From assembly GCF_000374165.1 (NCBI RefSeq), contig NZ_KB893726.1:17650-81649 (forward strand): 64,000 bases of DNA, read 5' to 3'. Both the position numbers and the translations under genes were made by a program. The notes below the pieces were generated by a model that did not search any database, was not told the origin of the DNA, and worked only from the letters and a program-made list of their open reading frames with translations. The stretch is from Parafrankia elaeagni (lineage in GTDB: Bacteria > Actinomycetota > Actinomycetes > Frankiales > Frankiaceae). Below, one piece after another: positions 48,292-60,236 of this stretch. Position 1 is the stretch's first letter, and every line of letters begins with the position of its first letter.

Positions 48292-49551
48292 ATGCCACTG
48301 CGCATGCCGCAGGGCCAGGACCGCCTCCGTGGATCGGGCCGCCTCCGCGGGCCGGACGGCGTCCGTGGTGCTCTGTGGCGGTCACTCGCTGTCTTCCGCC
48401 TGGTGACGGGGCTCTATGCGATCGTGACAGTCGGTCGTGACCTGGGGCAGACTGCCCACCCGGCCCGCGGGCTCGTCTGGTTCGGTGCGCTGGTGGTCTG
48501 GTCGGTCGTCATGTCCCTGCTCGCGCCGGCGGCCGACAGCCGGCAGTCCCGGCTCCGCGCTGGCCTGGTCGTGGCTGACGTCATGGTGTGTGCTCTGGTC
48601 CTGCTGACCAGCGGCGTAGTGAGTTCGGCCGGGTCCGCGGACGTCCTGCCCGCGCTGTGGACCGCGAGCGGTGTGTTCAGTGCCGCGCTCGCCGGCGGAA
48701 CCGCGGGAGGCGCTGCTGGTGGTGTGACGCTGGCCGTGGCCTCCTTCGTCACCCATGGCTCGGTGGACGACTCGTCGGTGCGACCGGCGGTCCTGTTCGT
48801 CCTGTCGGGAGCCATCGTCGGCTACCTGAGCAGTACCGCCCTGCGCGCCGAGTCGGCGCTGGCGCGGGTGCTGGCGGAACAGGCGGGGAACGCCGAGCGG
48901 GAACGTCTCGCCCGGAGCGTCCATGACAGCGTCCTTCAGGTACTTTCGCTGATCGCGCGCGAGGCACAGCGCGGCATGCCGGCCGACGAGGTGGCCAGGC
49001 TTGCCGCTGACCAGGAGTCGGCGCTGCGTGATCTGCTGCGTACCCCCCGGCCGGCCCACATGCTCGAAGCGGGACGTCCGGTCGGTCGCGGGACGGGCCC
49101 GGGCCGCCGGAGAGGACCGCCGCGGCTGCCCCGTCCCGGTGTGGATCTTGGACTTTTGTTGGCCGAGCTGGCGAGGACGCCACGTTCGACGACGGTGTCG
49201 GCTGTGAGGGTCTCCACGCCGGGCGTTCCCGTGCTGCTACCGGCGGCCCACGCCGGCGAGGTCGTCGCGGCCGTCCGTGCCGCGCTGGACAACGTGGCCG
49301 CGCACGCCGGCCCTGGAGCATCGGCGTGGCTGCTGCTCGAGGACGACGGGGACTCGGTCACCGTGACAGTCCGCGACGACGGTACGGGTATCGCACCTGG
49401 ACGGATCGAACAGGCCGCGTCGGAAGGTCGCCTCGGACTCGCGGTCTCCGTGTACGGCCGGATCCGGGATCTCGGCGGCGACGTCGTCGTCACCGGCCTC
49501 CCGGGCCAGGGAACGGAGGTCGAGCTGCGTGTCCGGCGCCGACAGGGCTAG
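48292..49551 (+). CDS. Membrane sensor histidine kinase (MacS/DUF5931-like)
   Basis: About 419 residues. Four to five helices fill residues 25-185 (VRGALWRSLAVFRLVTGLYA, LVWFGALVVWSVVMSLLAP, AGLVVADVMVCALVLLTSGV, VLFVLSGAIVGYLSSTALR). The kinase core has the phospho-accepting His in RSVHDSVLQVLSLIAREAQR, N-box LDNVAAHAGPG, G-box VRDDGTGIAPGRIEQAASEG. This is the NarL-type HisKA_3 class, paired with a LuxR regulator. ATG 48292 is used; an in-frame GTG at 48253 is possible. Overlaps the regulator gene by 23 bp. Confidence 0.9.
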   Translation: MPLRMPQGQDRLRGSGRLRGPDGVRGALWRSLAVFRLVTGLYAIVTVGRDLGQTAHPARGLVWFGALVVWSVVMSLLAPAADSRQSRLRAGLVVADVMVCALVLLTSGVVSSAGSADVLPALWTASGVFSAALAGGTAGGAAGGVTLAVASFVTHGSVDDSSVRPAVLFVLSGAIVGYLSSTALRAESALARVLAEQAGNAERERLARSVHDSVLQVLSLIAREAQRGMPADEVARLAADQESALRDLLRTPRPAHMLEAGRPVGRGTGPGRRRGPPRLPRPGVDLGLLLAELARTPRSTTVSAVRVSTPGVPVLLPAAHAGEVVAAVRAALDNVAAHAGPGASAWLLLEDDGDSVTVTVRDDGTGIAPGRIEQAASEGRLGLAVSVYGRIRDLGGDVVVTGLPGQGTEVELRVRRRQG

Positions 49552-50281
49552 CGAAGCTGGTGCACCTGACGAAGCCGACGGTGCGAAGGACCGGCCGGAC
49601 AGGGTGGTTGTCGTCGATGACCACCCGCTGTGGAGGGAGGCCCTGAGTCGGGACCTGGGCGAGGCGGGCTTCGCGGTCGTCGGCACCGCCGGTTCTGTCG
49701 CGCAGGCCCTGCGCGTCCTGGCAGCGACCCGGCCTGACGTCGTCGTCCTCGATCTCGGGCTGCCGGACGGCTCGGGCGTCGACGTGATCCGTGGCCTGCT
49801 CGGCTCGGCCACGTCGGCGCGCCCGCTCACCGGCGCCGCGGTTTCGGTGCTCGTCGTGTCCGCCTCCGGGGAACAGGAGGACGTGCTTGACGCAGTCAAG
49901 GCCGGAGCATCCGGGTACCTGCTCAAGTCGGCTCGTCCTGAGGAGCTGGTGGACGCGGTTCGCCGCACGGCGCGCGGAGCTGCCGTCTTCACCGCGGGGC
50001 TGGCCGCGCTCGTCCTCGGTGACATGTCCCGCGCGGCCCGGGATTCGGGCTCCCGGCCGAGCGACGGCCGCCCGGCAGCGCCTCGACTCACGCCGCGGGA
50101 GATCGAGGTGCTCAGGCTGGTCGCGAAGGGCCTGTCCTCCCGGGATGCCGCGGACCGGCTCGGCGTGTCGCATCGGACGGTCCAGAACCACGTTCACAAC
50201 GTCCTTGCGAAGCTCCAGCTCCGCAACCGGGTCGAACTGACCCGGTTCGCCCTCCTGGAGGGCTACGACGATGCCTCCTGA
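49529..50281 (+). CDS. NarL/LuxR-family response regulator
   Basis: A 250-residue response regulator. The receiver has VVVDDHPLWREALSRDLGEA, VLDLGLPDGSGVDVI with the phospho-accepting Asp, VSASGEQEDVLDAVKAGASG and YLLKSARPEEL. The C-terminal LuxR helix-turn-helix is RLTPREIEVLRLVAKGLSSR, DAADRLGVSHRTVQNHVHNV, LAKLQLRNRVELTRFALLEG. GTG 49529 lies inside the kinase gene, so both are co-translated. Target genes unknown. Confidence 0.94.
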   Translation: MSGADRASEAGAPDEADGAKDRPDRVVVVDDHPLWREALSRDLGEAGFAVVGTAGSVAQALRVLAATRPDVVVLDLGLPDGSGVDVIRGLLGSATSARPLTGAAVSVLVVSASGEQEDVLDAVKAGASGYLLKSARPEELVDAVRRTARGAAVFTAGLAALVLGDMSRAARDSGSRPSDGRPAAPRLTPREIEVLRLVAKGLSSRDAADRLGVSHRTVQNHVHNVLAKLQLRNRVELTRFALLEGYDDAS

Positions 50282-50405
50282 GCTCATGCGCCGCGGAGAT
50301 TGCCGACGGCGTGACGACGACAGCCGGGTGTCACAGGCGACGGCGCCGCGTCATGGGCGCGTGATGAAGTTGCCCGCCCGCCCGCCCGCGCCCGCCGCGG
50401 CGGGT

Positions 50406-51642
50406 TCAGGCACGGGCGAGGCCCTGGAGAGCGGCCCAGCGACTGACGTCCTCCCTGCGCAGGGCGGTGGCGAGCAGGTCGGGAAAGCGGTCCGGGGTGC
50501 AGGCGAAGGCGGGTGCGCCGAGTTCCGCGCAGGTCGCGGCGAGCTCGTGGTCGTAGGCGGGCGCACCGTCGTCCGACAGCGCCAGCAGTACGACCACGGT
50601 GACGCCGGCGTCGACCAGGTTCCGCAGCCGGGCGATCAGTGAGGACTGGTCGCCGCCCTCGATGAGGTCGCTGATCAGGAAGAGGACGGTGTCGGTGGGC
50701 CGGCGCACCAGGCTCGCGCCGTAGCCGACCGCTCGGTCGATGTCGGTGCCGCCGCCGAGCTGGACGCCGAAGAGCACGTCCACCGGGTCGTCCAGCGCGT
50801 CGGTGAGGTCGACGACGGAGGTGTCGAAGACGACCAGCCGGGTGCTCACAGCTTTCAGGCTCGCCAGCGACGCGCCGAGCACGCTCGCGTGGACCACCGA
50901 CGACGCCATGGAACCGCTCTGGTCGATGAGCAGGATGACGTCGCGCAGCGCCGCGGCCTTCCGCGCACGCTCGTGCCCGATCAGCCGGTCGACGATGACG
51001 GTGCGCTGTTCGGGCTGGTAGTTGCGCAGGTTCGCGAGGATCGTGCGGTTCCAGTCGACGTCGGGCAGCCGTGGGGTTCGGGTGCGCTCGGCCCGGTTGA
51101 GCGCGCCGAGCACCGCGGAGTGCAGGGAGTGTTCGAGGCGGCGCTCGATGTCCTCGACGACCTTGCGGACCACTGCCCGCGCGGTCTGCCGGGTGCGTTC
51201 GGGCAGCGCGGACCGCAGCGAGAGCAGGGTGCCGACCAGGTGGATGTCGGGCTCGGCGGCGGCCAGCAGCTCCGGTTCCAGCAGCAGCCGGGCGAGGCCG
51301 AGCCGGGTGACCGCGTCACGCTGCAGCACCTGCACGACCGACGACGGGAAGTAGCCACGGATGTCACCGAGCCAGCGGGTCACCGCGGGGGCGGAGCCGC
51401 CCAGGCCGGCCGCGCGCCGCCGCGGCCCACCGCGACCACCGGCCCCGCCGTCTCCGGACCCGTCGTTGCCACTCTCGTAGAGCGCGCCCAGGGCCGCGTC
51501 GATGTCCGCGTCCTGTTTCGACAGGCTGCCCGTGGCGCCGAACGCCGGCGCGGCCGGCGCGCCGAGGACCAGCCGCCACCGGCGCGCCCGCTCGTCGTCG
51601 GCCCCGGACAGGGGTGCGGATGAAGGCATCGCAGTGGTCTGG

Positions 51643-51653
<11 letters not shown>
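50406..51653 (-). CDS. VWA domain protein of the MoxR/SWIM/DUF5682 operon
   Basis: A 415-residue protein. Residues about 60-230 are helical (VTRWLGDIRGYFPSSVVQVL, RDAVTRLGLARLLLEPELLA, VDWNRTILANLRNYQPEQRT). The VWA domain starts near 236 (ALRDVILLIDQSGSMASSVV), with the metal-ion-dependent adhesion site D244-x-S-x-S, and continues VLGASLASLKAVSTRLVVFD, QLGGGTDIDRAVGYGASLV, FLISDLIEGGDQSSLIARL. ATG 51653 overlaps the DUF5682 stop by 11 bp. Probably the effector or scaffold acted on by the MoxR ATPase in the same operon. Confidence 0.92.
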
Positions 51654-54218
<2,565 letters not shown>

Positions 54219-54219
<1 letters not shown>

Positions 54220-55391
54220 CAGGCGGCCCCGGGGGAGGCCAGCGCGCCGTCCTCCTCAAGGTCCCGGCAGGCCCGGTAGAGGTCCGACCAGTTCGCCCGG
54301 TCGCGGACCACCCCCTCGAGATACTCCCGCCAGGCGACGGGGTCGGTCGACGGATCCTTGATCACCGCTCCGAGGAGGCCGGCGGCGATGTCCTCGGCGC
54401 CCAGCCGGCCGTCCCCGAAATGCGTCGCCAGGGTCATTCCACCGGTGATCACGCTGATCGCCTCGGCGGTGGAGAGCGTCGCGGTCGGCGACTTCAGCGT
54501 GGTGCGGCCGTCGCCGGTGACACCGGCCCGCAGCTCCCGGAAGATCCGAACGACGCGGCGGACCTCGTCGACGGGCGGCGGCTCGTCCGGCAGCGCCAGC
54601 GACCGGCCGATCTCGGCGACCCGCCGGGTGACGATCTCCACCTCGGCGTCCTCGCTGGCGGGCAGGGGCAGCACCACGGTGTTGAACCGGCGCCGCAGCG
54701 CCGAGGACATCTCGTTGACGCCGCGGTCACGGTCGTTGGCGGTGGCGATGACCGTGAACCCGGCGACCGCCTGCACCTCGCTCGACAGCTCGGGAATCGG
54801 CAGGGTCTTCTCGGACAGCACGGTGATGAGCGCGTCCTGCACCTCCGCGCCCATGCGGGTGAGTTCCTCGACCCGGGCGACCGACCCCGTGGTCATCGCG
54901 CGCATCACCGGCGAGGGCACCAGAGCCGCCGGTGACGGCCCTTCGGCGATGAGGCGCGCGTAGTTCCAGCCGTAGCGGACGGCATCCTCGGAGGTTCCGG
55001 CCGTGCCCTGCACGACGAGCGTCGAGTCGCCGCTGATCGCGGCTGCCAGGTGCTCCGAGAGCCAGGTCTTGGCGGTGCCGGGGCTGCCGAGCAGCAGCAG
55101 CGCGCGGTCGGTGGCGAGGGTGGCGACCGCCACCTCGACGAGCCGGCGGGAGCCGATGTACTTCGCCGAGATGACCGTCCCGTCGTCGAGCTCGCCGCCC
55201 AGCAGGTAGGTGACGACCGCCCACGGAGAGAGCCGCCAGGACGGTGGCCGCTGCCGGGTGTCGGCGGTGGCCAGCGCGGCGAGCTCGGCGGCATAGGCCT
55301 GCTCGGCGTGCGGGCGCAGCAGGTGCGGGCTGTCGGTGGGGCTGCTGTTGCTGTCAGCCGGGGCAGCGCGCAGGGGCGTGGAGGACGTCAA
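54219..55391 (-). CDS. MoxR-type AAA+ ATPase
   Basis: A 390-residue AAA+ ATPase. TTG 55391 overlaps the SWIM stop as TTGA. Walker A is GSPGTAKTW (residues 102-110); VVQGTAGTSEDAVRYGWNYA, LTRMGAEVQDALITVLSEKT and sensor I AVAGFTVIATANDRDRGVNE, MSSALRRRFNTVVLPLPASE follow, then the lid (TLSTAEAISVITGGMTLATH). MoxR proteins remodel metal-binding VWA partners, and such a partner (50406) is two genes downstream. The first about 40 residues are disordered. Confidence 0.92.
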
Positions 55392-58300
55392 CGGGGACCT
55401 TCCTGGACGAGGCTGACCGGGCTGACCGGGCGGGCCGGGCGGGCCGGCCCGGCGGCGGTGCCGGTGGGGGGCGGGGTGGCGAGCGCGGTGTGCAGCCGGC
55501 GCCGCGCTTCGAGGGCGGAGCACAGCGCGGCGTGCCCGTCGACGTAGGCCTGCGCGATCAGGTGCGGGTTGAGGCGGGCGAGGTCGAGGCCGACCTCGGG
55601 GTCGATCCGCCAGGCGGTGGCGGTCAGCAGATGCAGGACCCGCGACGTCACCCAGGTGTCTCCGGGTGGGCTGGTCAGCAGTGTGGCCAGGGGAACGAGC
55701 GCGGCCCGGGAGAAGTCCGTCGACCAGCGCCCGGGTACGGAGGCGAGCAGTAGTGCGGCTTGTTCCGCCGGCTGCCGCGGGCGGGCCCGCCCCGCCACCG
55801 GTGAGCGCGGGTCGCCGTGCGGCTGGGATGCCGTCAGCGGATGGCCGCGCAACGCCAGGGTGAGTCCCTCCGCCCGGGCCGGCTCGGGCAGGCAGGTGAT
55901 GAGACGGCCCTGTTCCTCGGGTTCGGAGTAGGGCAGCAGCGCGAGCACCCACTCGGGGCGGCGATGGCGCACGACGGCGGGGAACAGCGCGCGTCGCAGC
56001 CAGGAGGCCGGCTCCTGAGCCACTCCCGCGACGGTGACATCGGCGGCCAGGAACTGTTCGGCGGTCAGCCCGGTGCGTTCCGCCCAGACGGCCGGGTCGA
56101 CGCGGGTGAGCTCGGCGCTGAGAAGCATGGCGCGGGCCTCGGCGGTGCTGATGTTCGGCCGAGGATCGCGGACACCGTCGCGACGCATCTCGTCGGTGAC
56201 CCCGGCGGGTGTGTCGAACGTGAGACGGTGGCTGCGGCGGCCGGGCAGGCCGTGCCGCGTCACGGTGATCAGCCCGTCGGTGCGGGCGGCCGCACGCTCC
56301 TCCAGGCGGGAGCCGGGCAGCCGCAGCGCGGACGTGACCGCGGCTTCCCTGACGTCGGTACGCCGGTCGTCGAGCGCATGCTCGAGCAGGTCGACATCCC
56401 ACGGCCCGGTGCCGATCCGTAACGCCTCGCAGAAGGCGACCCGCTCGGCCCCGCTCGCCTGGTCGAACGGCGCGAACGGCGGCCCGTCGGCGGGGCCGCG
56501 GAGCAGTGCGACCGCCGCGGCAGGGTCATCGTGGCGAAGTTCCTGCAGCAGCATCCGCCGCTCGGCGGCGTCAGCGGTCGGCCACGTCTCGACGGTCCCG
56601 CGGCGCGCCCACCGGCCGTCCGGGTGCAGGCCGGCGAGCCACCTGCCGCGTTCGCCGAGGACCCGGCTGATCGCGACGCGGATCTCCGTCTCCCGCCGGC
56701 CCAGGGCCAGCAGGTCGCACAGCAGCTCGGCCGGCGCATGCCAGCCATGTTCGGCCGTCAGTTCCAGGCATCGCAGTCGTGCCTCGGGCTGGCCCGCCAG
56801 CGCGCCCTCGACGATGAGGGAGACATCCGGAGCGAGGACCGGCGCGTGGTCGGGCGGCGCCGGGGAAGGCGCGGGCTCCCCACCGGCGTCGGCGGGTAGC
56901 AGCCCGGCCCGGCGTGCGACGGCGGCGAGCGCCGTGGCCCGCAACAGCCTGTCCACAGCGGTCAGCGGCTCGTCGTCGGCGCCGCGGGCGCCGTCCTGCT
57001 CGGCGGCGAGATGATCGAGGCCCGGGAGGGGCGGTACAGCGGCCCGCGCCGTGCCGACGACAGCGACGTCGACCAGCTCCGACCAGCCGGGCGCAGGCCG
57101 CACGGATCTCGGCCTGGCACCTGGCCTGAGGCTTGGCCCGCCGCGGCCAGTACCACCGCTGCTGCCTGCGGGCTGATCGGGGCGGTCCGCCGGTGGGTTC
57201 GGGCCAACGCCGAGGGGAGCCCGCGACGGGACCGCTGACAGCGGGGTGATGTCGAAGCTGTCCCACTCGACGACCAGGTCGAGCGGATGACCACCACCCA
57301 CGGCGAGCAGCCACCAGCCCCACCGGGCCGCCGCGTCGCCGGCCAGCGGCAGCGCCTGCCCGGCACTGTCTCGCAGCAGCCACCCGGCGCTCTCCACGCC
57401 GGACGACCTGCGCCCGTCGCCGGCGCCCGCCCGGGCCGCCGGCGCTGTGTGTCGGTCACCTGCGGCAGCCGGCAGGATCGTGATGCCGCGGACGACGAAC
57501 GCGACCGGATCGGCCCACGGATCCGCGGTGAGGGTGGCGGCGTGCGCGGACAGCACCTCCCGCCAGGTCGCCGCGGCGGAACCGGAGCCCTCCGGGCCGG
57601 GCTCAGGCCCAGAACCAGGGCTGGGCGGCCTGAGCCCGGCAAGTTCAGTGAGCGGTTCGGGGGCGCCGGTGGCCCCGGCGAGCGCGAGCCTGGCGGGCCG
57701 GCGGCCGGGATAGACCGCCACCTCCGCCTGGACGCGGGTGAGGACCGGCAGGCCGGGAGGCGGTGGATTCCTCCCCACGCCGAAGCTCACCAGCGGCGCC
57801 AGCGGCCCGGTCGGGGACGACCGTAGCCACTGCCGGCGCCCCTGCAACTTCCCGGCCTGGAACAGCCGCTCGCCGAGGACGTCCATCGGCCCGGCCAGCC
57901 TGTCGCCGGCGAGCACGTCGGCGGTCGCCCGGGAGAAGCCGACCCGGTCGCGCACCACGTCGACGAGTTCGGGTGGCAGCTGGGCCCGCCTCGACCAGCC
58001 CTGGAGGAGCAGATGCAGGCAGCCGAGTCGGTCGGTGAGCCGATCAGGCCAGTCCGCGCCGCCGCGCGCGGCGAGGCGGGCCATCTCACGGACGACGTCG
58101 GCGAGCCCGGGCGCCTGCGCGTCGACCATCCGCGCGGCGAGGCCCTCCCACCAGGCGGCGGGCTGTGCCTGGGCGGCGCCCAGCCCGTCGCGGGCGATGT
58201 CGCAGAGCCACCGGTTCAGCTCGGCCACACCGGCGTCGACCCGGGCCTCGCGCCGAGCCAGCGCCCGCACCGACGATGCTGATCTGGCGGTGCCGGACGC

Positions 58301-58720
58301 GCCCGACCCGCCCGCGGTACCCCCGGCCGCGGCGCGCTGGGCGGCCCGGGCGTGGGCCGCGTCCACGCGGGCGGCACGCCGGCCGAGCCAGCCCGACACC
58401 CACTCCGGCGGGTCGCCGCCGGCCGCGAGTGCGCCGGGACTGCCGCTGACCAGGAACAGCAGGCCCAGCGCGTGCTTGCACGGGAACTTCCGGCTCGGAC
58501 AGCTACAGGTGGAGGCGGCCTCGGCGCCGCACAGCACCACCACCCGGTAGGGCGTCGCTCCGCTGCCACGGCACGCCCCCCACGCCGCATCGCCGGACGT
58601 GCCGAGCCCTGACCAGTTGCTCACCCCGCTGAGGCGTTCACCGGCCCGGGCGGCGGCCGCGTCGGGCGCCAGGGCGAGCACGGTCTCGCGGGTCACGGTC
58701 GAGACGGTTGACGACGACAT
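55388..58720 (-). CDS. SWIM zinc finger protein
   Basis: A 1110-residue protein, first gene of the MoxR operon. Near residue 60 is the SWIM finger: STCSCPSRKFPCKHALGLLF (C-x-C-x6-C-x-H). The remaining about 1000 residues are helical, with HEAT-like text in the last third (LDDRRTDVREAAVTSALRLP, VAGRARPRQPAEQAALLLAS) and a disordered Gly/Arg-rich segment at about 560-620. ATG 58720 begins the chain at MSSSTVSTVTRETVLALAPD. SWIM fingers bind DNA or proteins; it may bring the MoxR/VWA pair to a target (inference). Confidence 0.92.
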   Translation of the reverse strand: MSSSTVSTVTRETVLALAPDAAAARAGERLSGVSNWSGLGTSGDAAWGACRGSGATPYRVVVLCGAEAASTCSCPSRKFPCKHALGLLFLVSGSPGALAAGGDPPEWVSGWLGRRAARVDAAHARAAQRAAAGGTAGGSGASGTARSASSVRALARREARVDAGVAELNRWLCDIARDGLGAAQAQPAAWWEGLAARMVDAQAPGLADVVREMARLAARGGADWPDRLTDRLGCLHLLLQGWSRRAQLPPELVDVVRDRVGFSRATADVLAGDRLAGPMDVLGERLFQAGKLQGRRQWLRSSPTGPLAPLVSFGVGRNPPPPGLPVLTRVQAEVAVYPGRRPARLALAGATGAPEPLTELAGLRPPSPGSGPEPGPEGSGSAAATWREVLSAHAATLTADPWADPVAFVVRGITILPAAAGDRHTAPAARAGAGDGRRSSGVESAGWLLRDSAGQALPLAGDAAARWGWWLLAVGGGHPLDLVVEWDSFDITPLSAVPSRAPLGVGPNPPADRPDQPAGSSGGTGRGGPSLRPGARPRSVRPAPGWSELVDVAVVGTARAAVPPLPGLDHLAAEQDGARGADDEPLTAVDRLLRATALAAVARRAGLLPADAGGEPAPSPAPPDHAPVLAPDVSLIVEGALAGQPEARLRCLELTAEHGWHAPAELLCDLLALGRRETEIRVAISRVLGERGRWLAGLHPDGRWARRGTVETWPTADAAERRMLLQELRHDDPAAAVALLRGPADGPPFAPFDQASGAERVAFCEALRIGTGPWDVDLLEHALDDRRTDVREAAVTSALRLPGSRLEERAAARTDGLITVTRHGLPGRRSHRLTFDTPAGVTDEMRRDGVRDPRPNISTAEARAMLLSAELTRVDPAVWAERTGLTAEQFLAADVTVAGVAQEPASWLRRALFPAVVRHRRPEWVLALLPYSEPEEQGRLITCLPEPARAEGLTLALRGHPLTASQPHGDPRSPVAGRARPRQPAEQAALLLASVPGRWSTDFSRAALVPLATLLTSPPGDTWVTSRVLHLLTATAWRIDPEVGLDLARLNPHLIAQAYVDGHAALCSALEARRRLHTALATPPPTGTAAGPARPARPVSPVSLVQEGPR

Positions 58721-58800
58721 GGGGTAATCCTGACGCCCGCCTCCGACAGTTTTCGTGCCGCGGTCGGCCGCCGCCTCGGAGCGCCCGCGCGATCCAAATA

Positions 58801-58860
58801 GCAACCGATGGTTGCGTGATGACGGGAGTGCGGCTACCTTAATGCGCAACCAAACATTGC
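58801..58860. promoter_or_regulatory. Two ArsR-type operators
   Basis: GCAACC-GAT-GGTTGC at 58801-58815 is a perfect inverted repeat, and GCAACCAAACATTGC at 58846-58860 is a related imperfect copy directly before the SRPBCC start. Pattern and spacing fit dimeric ArsR repressor sites. Confidence 0.7.
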
Positions 58861-58871
58861 AGGAGGCTGGC

Positions 58872-59333
58872 ATGGAGTTCGGAACCCTCGAGCGCGAGAT
58901 CTACATCGAGGCCTCGCCGGAGATCGTCTTCGACGTGGTGAGCAGTCCCCAGCACCTGAAGGGATGGTGGCCCGACGACGCCCGTTACGAGCCGACTCCC
59001 GGCTCGGCAGGGGAGATCGTCTTCGGAGACCGCGACGCCGACGGCAAGGTTGTGCCGTTCACCGTCGTCGACGCGCGACCACCGCGGACGTTCTCGTTCC
59101 GCTGGACGCATCCGAGCGACCAGGCCGCGGCCGAGGGCAACTCGCTGCTGGTCACCTTCGACCTGACGCCCTCGGGCAGCGGGACGCTGCTGCGGATGAC
59201 CGAGACCGGCTTCCGGGAGATGGGCTGGGAGGTCGCCGTCCTCGAGGAGCAGTACCGGGACCACGTCTCCGGCTGGGACTTCTACCTGCCGCGGATCGCC
59301 CCGTACGTGGCGACGCTGCGGGTGCGGCCCTGA
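58872..59333 (+). CDS. SRPBCC/AHSA1-type protein
   Basis: A 153-residue START/SRPBCC domain protein: EREIYIEASPEIVFDVVSSP, QHLKGWWPDDARYEPTPGSA, GEIVFGDRDADGKVVPFTVV, RTFSFRWTHPSDQAAAEGNS, FREMGWEVAVLEEQYRDHVS, ending RIAPYVATLRVRP. GGAGG sits before ATG 58872. Such proteins, when in ArsR/SRPBCC pairs, often bind hydrophobic ligands; the ligand is unknown. Followed by an ArsR gene and a second SRPBCC gene. Confidence 0.92.
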   Translation: MEFGTLEREIYIEASPEIVFDVVSSPQHLKGWWPDDARYEPTPGSAGEIVFGDRDADGKVVPFTVVDARPPRTFSFRWTHPSDQAAAEGNSLLVTFDLTPSGSGTLLRMTETGFREMGWEVAVLEEQYRDHVSGWDFYLPRIAPYVATLRVRP

Positions 59334-59341
59334 ACACCACG

Positions 59342-59680
59342 GTGGCCGGGGGCGTCGACGACGACCTCTGGTCCGCGATCGGGGACCCGACCCGGCGCCG
59401 GCTCCTCGACCTGCTGCTCGTCGACGGTGACGGAACCGCGACCTCGCTGAGCCGGCAGCTGCCGGTCACCCGTCAGGCGGTGGCCAAGCATCTCGGCGTC
59501 CTCGACCGGGTCGGCCTGGTCCGGGCGACGCCCGCGGGCCGGGAGAAGCGGTACCGGGTGGACGACGCCCAGCTCGCCCGCGCGGTGGCCCAGCTCGCAT
59601 CGGTCGGGTCCGCGTGGGACGCCCGACTGCAGCGCATCAGGCGGATCGCCGAGGCGATCCAGCGCGCCCAACAGGACTGA
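59342..59680 (+). CDS. ArsR-family transcriptional regulator
   Basis: A 112-residue winged-helix repressor from GTG 59342 (the frame is open further upstream, but inside the SRPBCC stop). SAIGDPTRRRLLDLLLVDGD, ATSLSRQLPVTRQAVAKHLG, VLDRVGLVRATPAGREKRYR are the ArsR helices and wing; no Cys cluster is present, so it is not a metal sensor of the classical type. It lies between two SRPBCC genes and upstream sites at 58801-58860 fit an autorepressor of the whole set. Confidence 0.9.
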   Translation: MAGGVDDDLWSAIGDPTRRRLLDLLLVDGDGTATSLSRQLPVTRQAVAKHLGVLDRVGLVRATPAGREKRYRVDDAQLARAVAQLASVGSAWDARLQRIRRIAEAIQRAQQD

Positions 59681-59727
59681 TGTTCAGACCGGCATGACAT
59701 GCCCGGCGAATCCAGGGAGAAACCGAG

Positions 59728-60195
59728 ATGGTGGACATTCTGCACAGGGTCGGAGTCAGGACCTCAGGCCCCGAGAAGGTGTACGAGGCGCTGACGACCG
59801 TCGAGGGTCTCACCGGCTGGTGGACGGTCGACACGAGGTGGGCGGACGGTCCACAGGGCCGCGGTGACGCCGGAACCGGCGGCGTCCTCGAGTTCCGTTT
59901 CCCGGTCGGTGGGTTCGACATGGAGGTCGTCGAGTCGCGGCCGTCCGAGCGGGTCTGCTGGCGTGTGGTTGACGGCCCCGAGGAATGGAAGGGCACGACG
60001 ATCGACTGGGACCTCCACCAGAACGGTGAGTACACGATTGTCCTGTTCCGGCACCAGGGCTGGAAGGAGCCCGTCGAGTTCATGCACCACTGCAGCACGA
60101 AGTGGGGCTCCTTCCTGATGAGCCTGAAATCCCTGGTGGAGACCGGCGCGGGCGCGCCGGCCCCGCGGGACGTGCAGATCAGCGACTGGCACTGA
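59728..60195 (+). CDS. SRPBCC (AHSA1-like) protein
   Basis: A 155-residue SRPBCC protein: MVDILHRVGVRTSGPEKVYE, ALTTVEGLTGWWTVDTRWAD, GVLEFRFPVGGFDMEVVESR, DGPEEWKGTTIDWDLHQNGE, YTIVLFRHQGWKEPVEFMHH, CSTKWGSFLMSLKSLVETGA. The motif CSTKWGxFLMSLK is a distinctive late helix. Follows the ArsR gene by 47 bp and probably shares its transcript. Ligand unknown. Confidence 0.9.
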   Translation: MVDILHRVGVRTSGPEKVYEALTTVEGLTGWWTVDTRWADGPQGRGDAGTGGVLEFRFPVGGFDMEVVESRPSERVCWRVVDGPEEWKGTTIDWDLHQNGEYTIVLFRHQGWKEPVEFMHHCSTKWGSFLMSLKSLVETGAGAPAPRDVQISDWH

Positions 60196-60236
60196 GCAGC
60201 CCGGCACCGAGCAGCCCGGCACCGAGCAGTCGTGGG

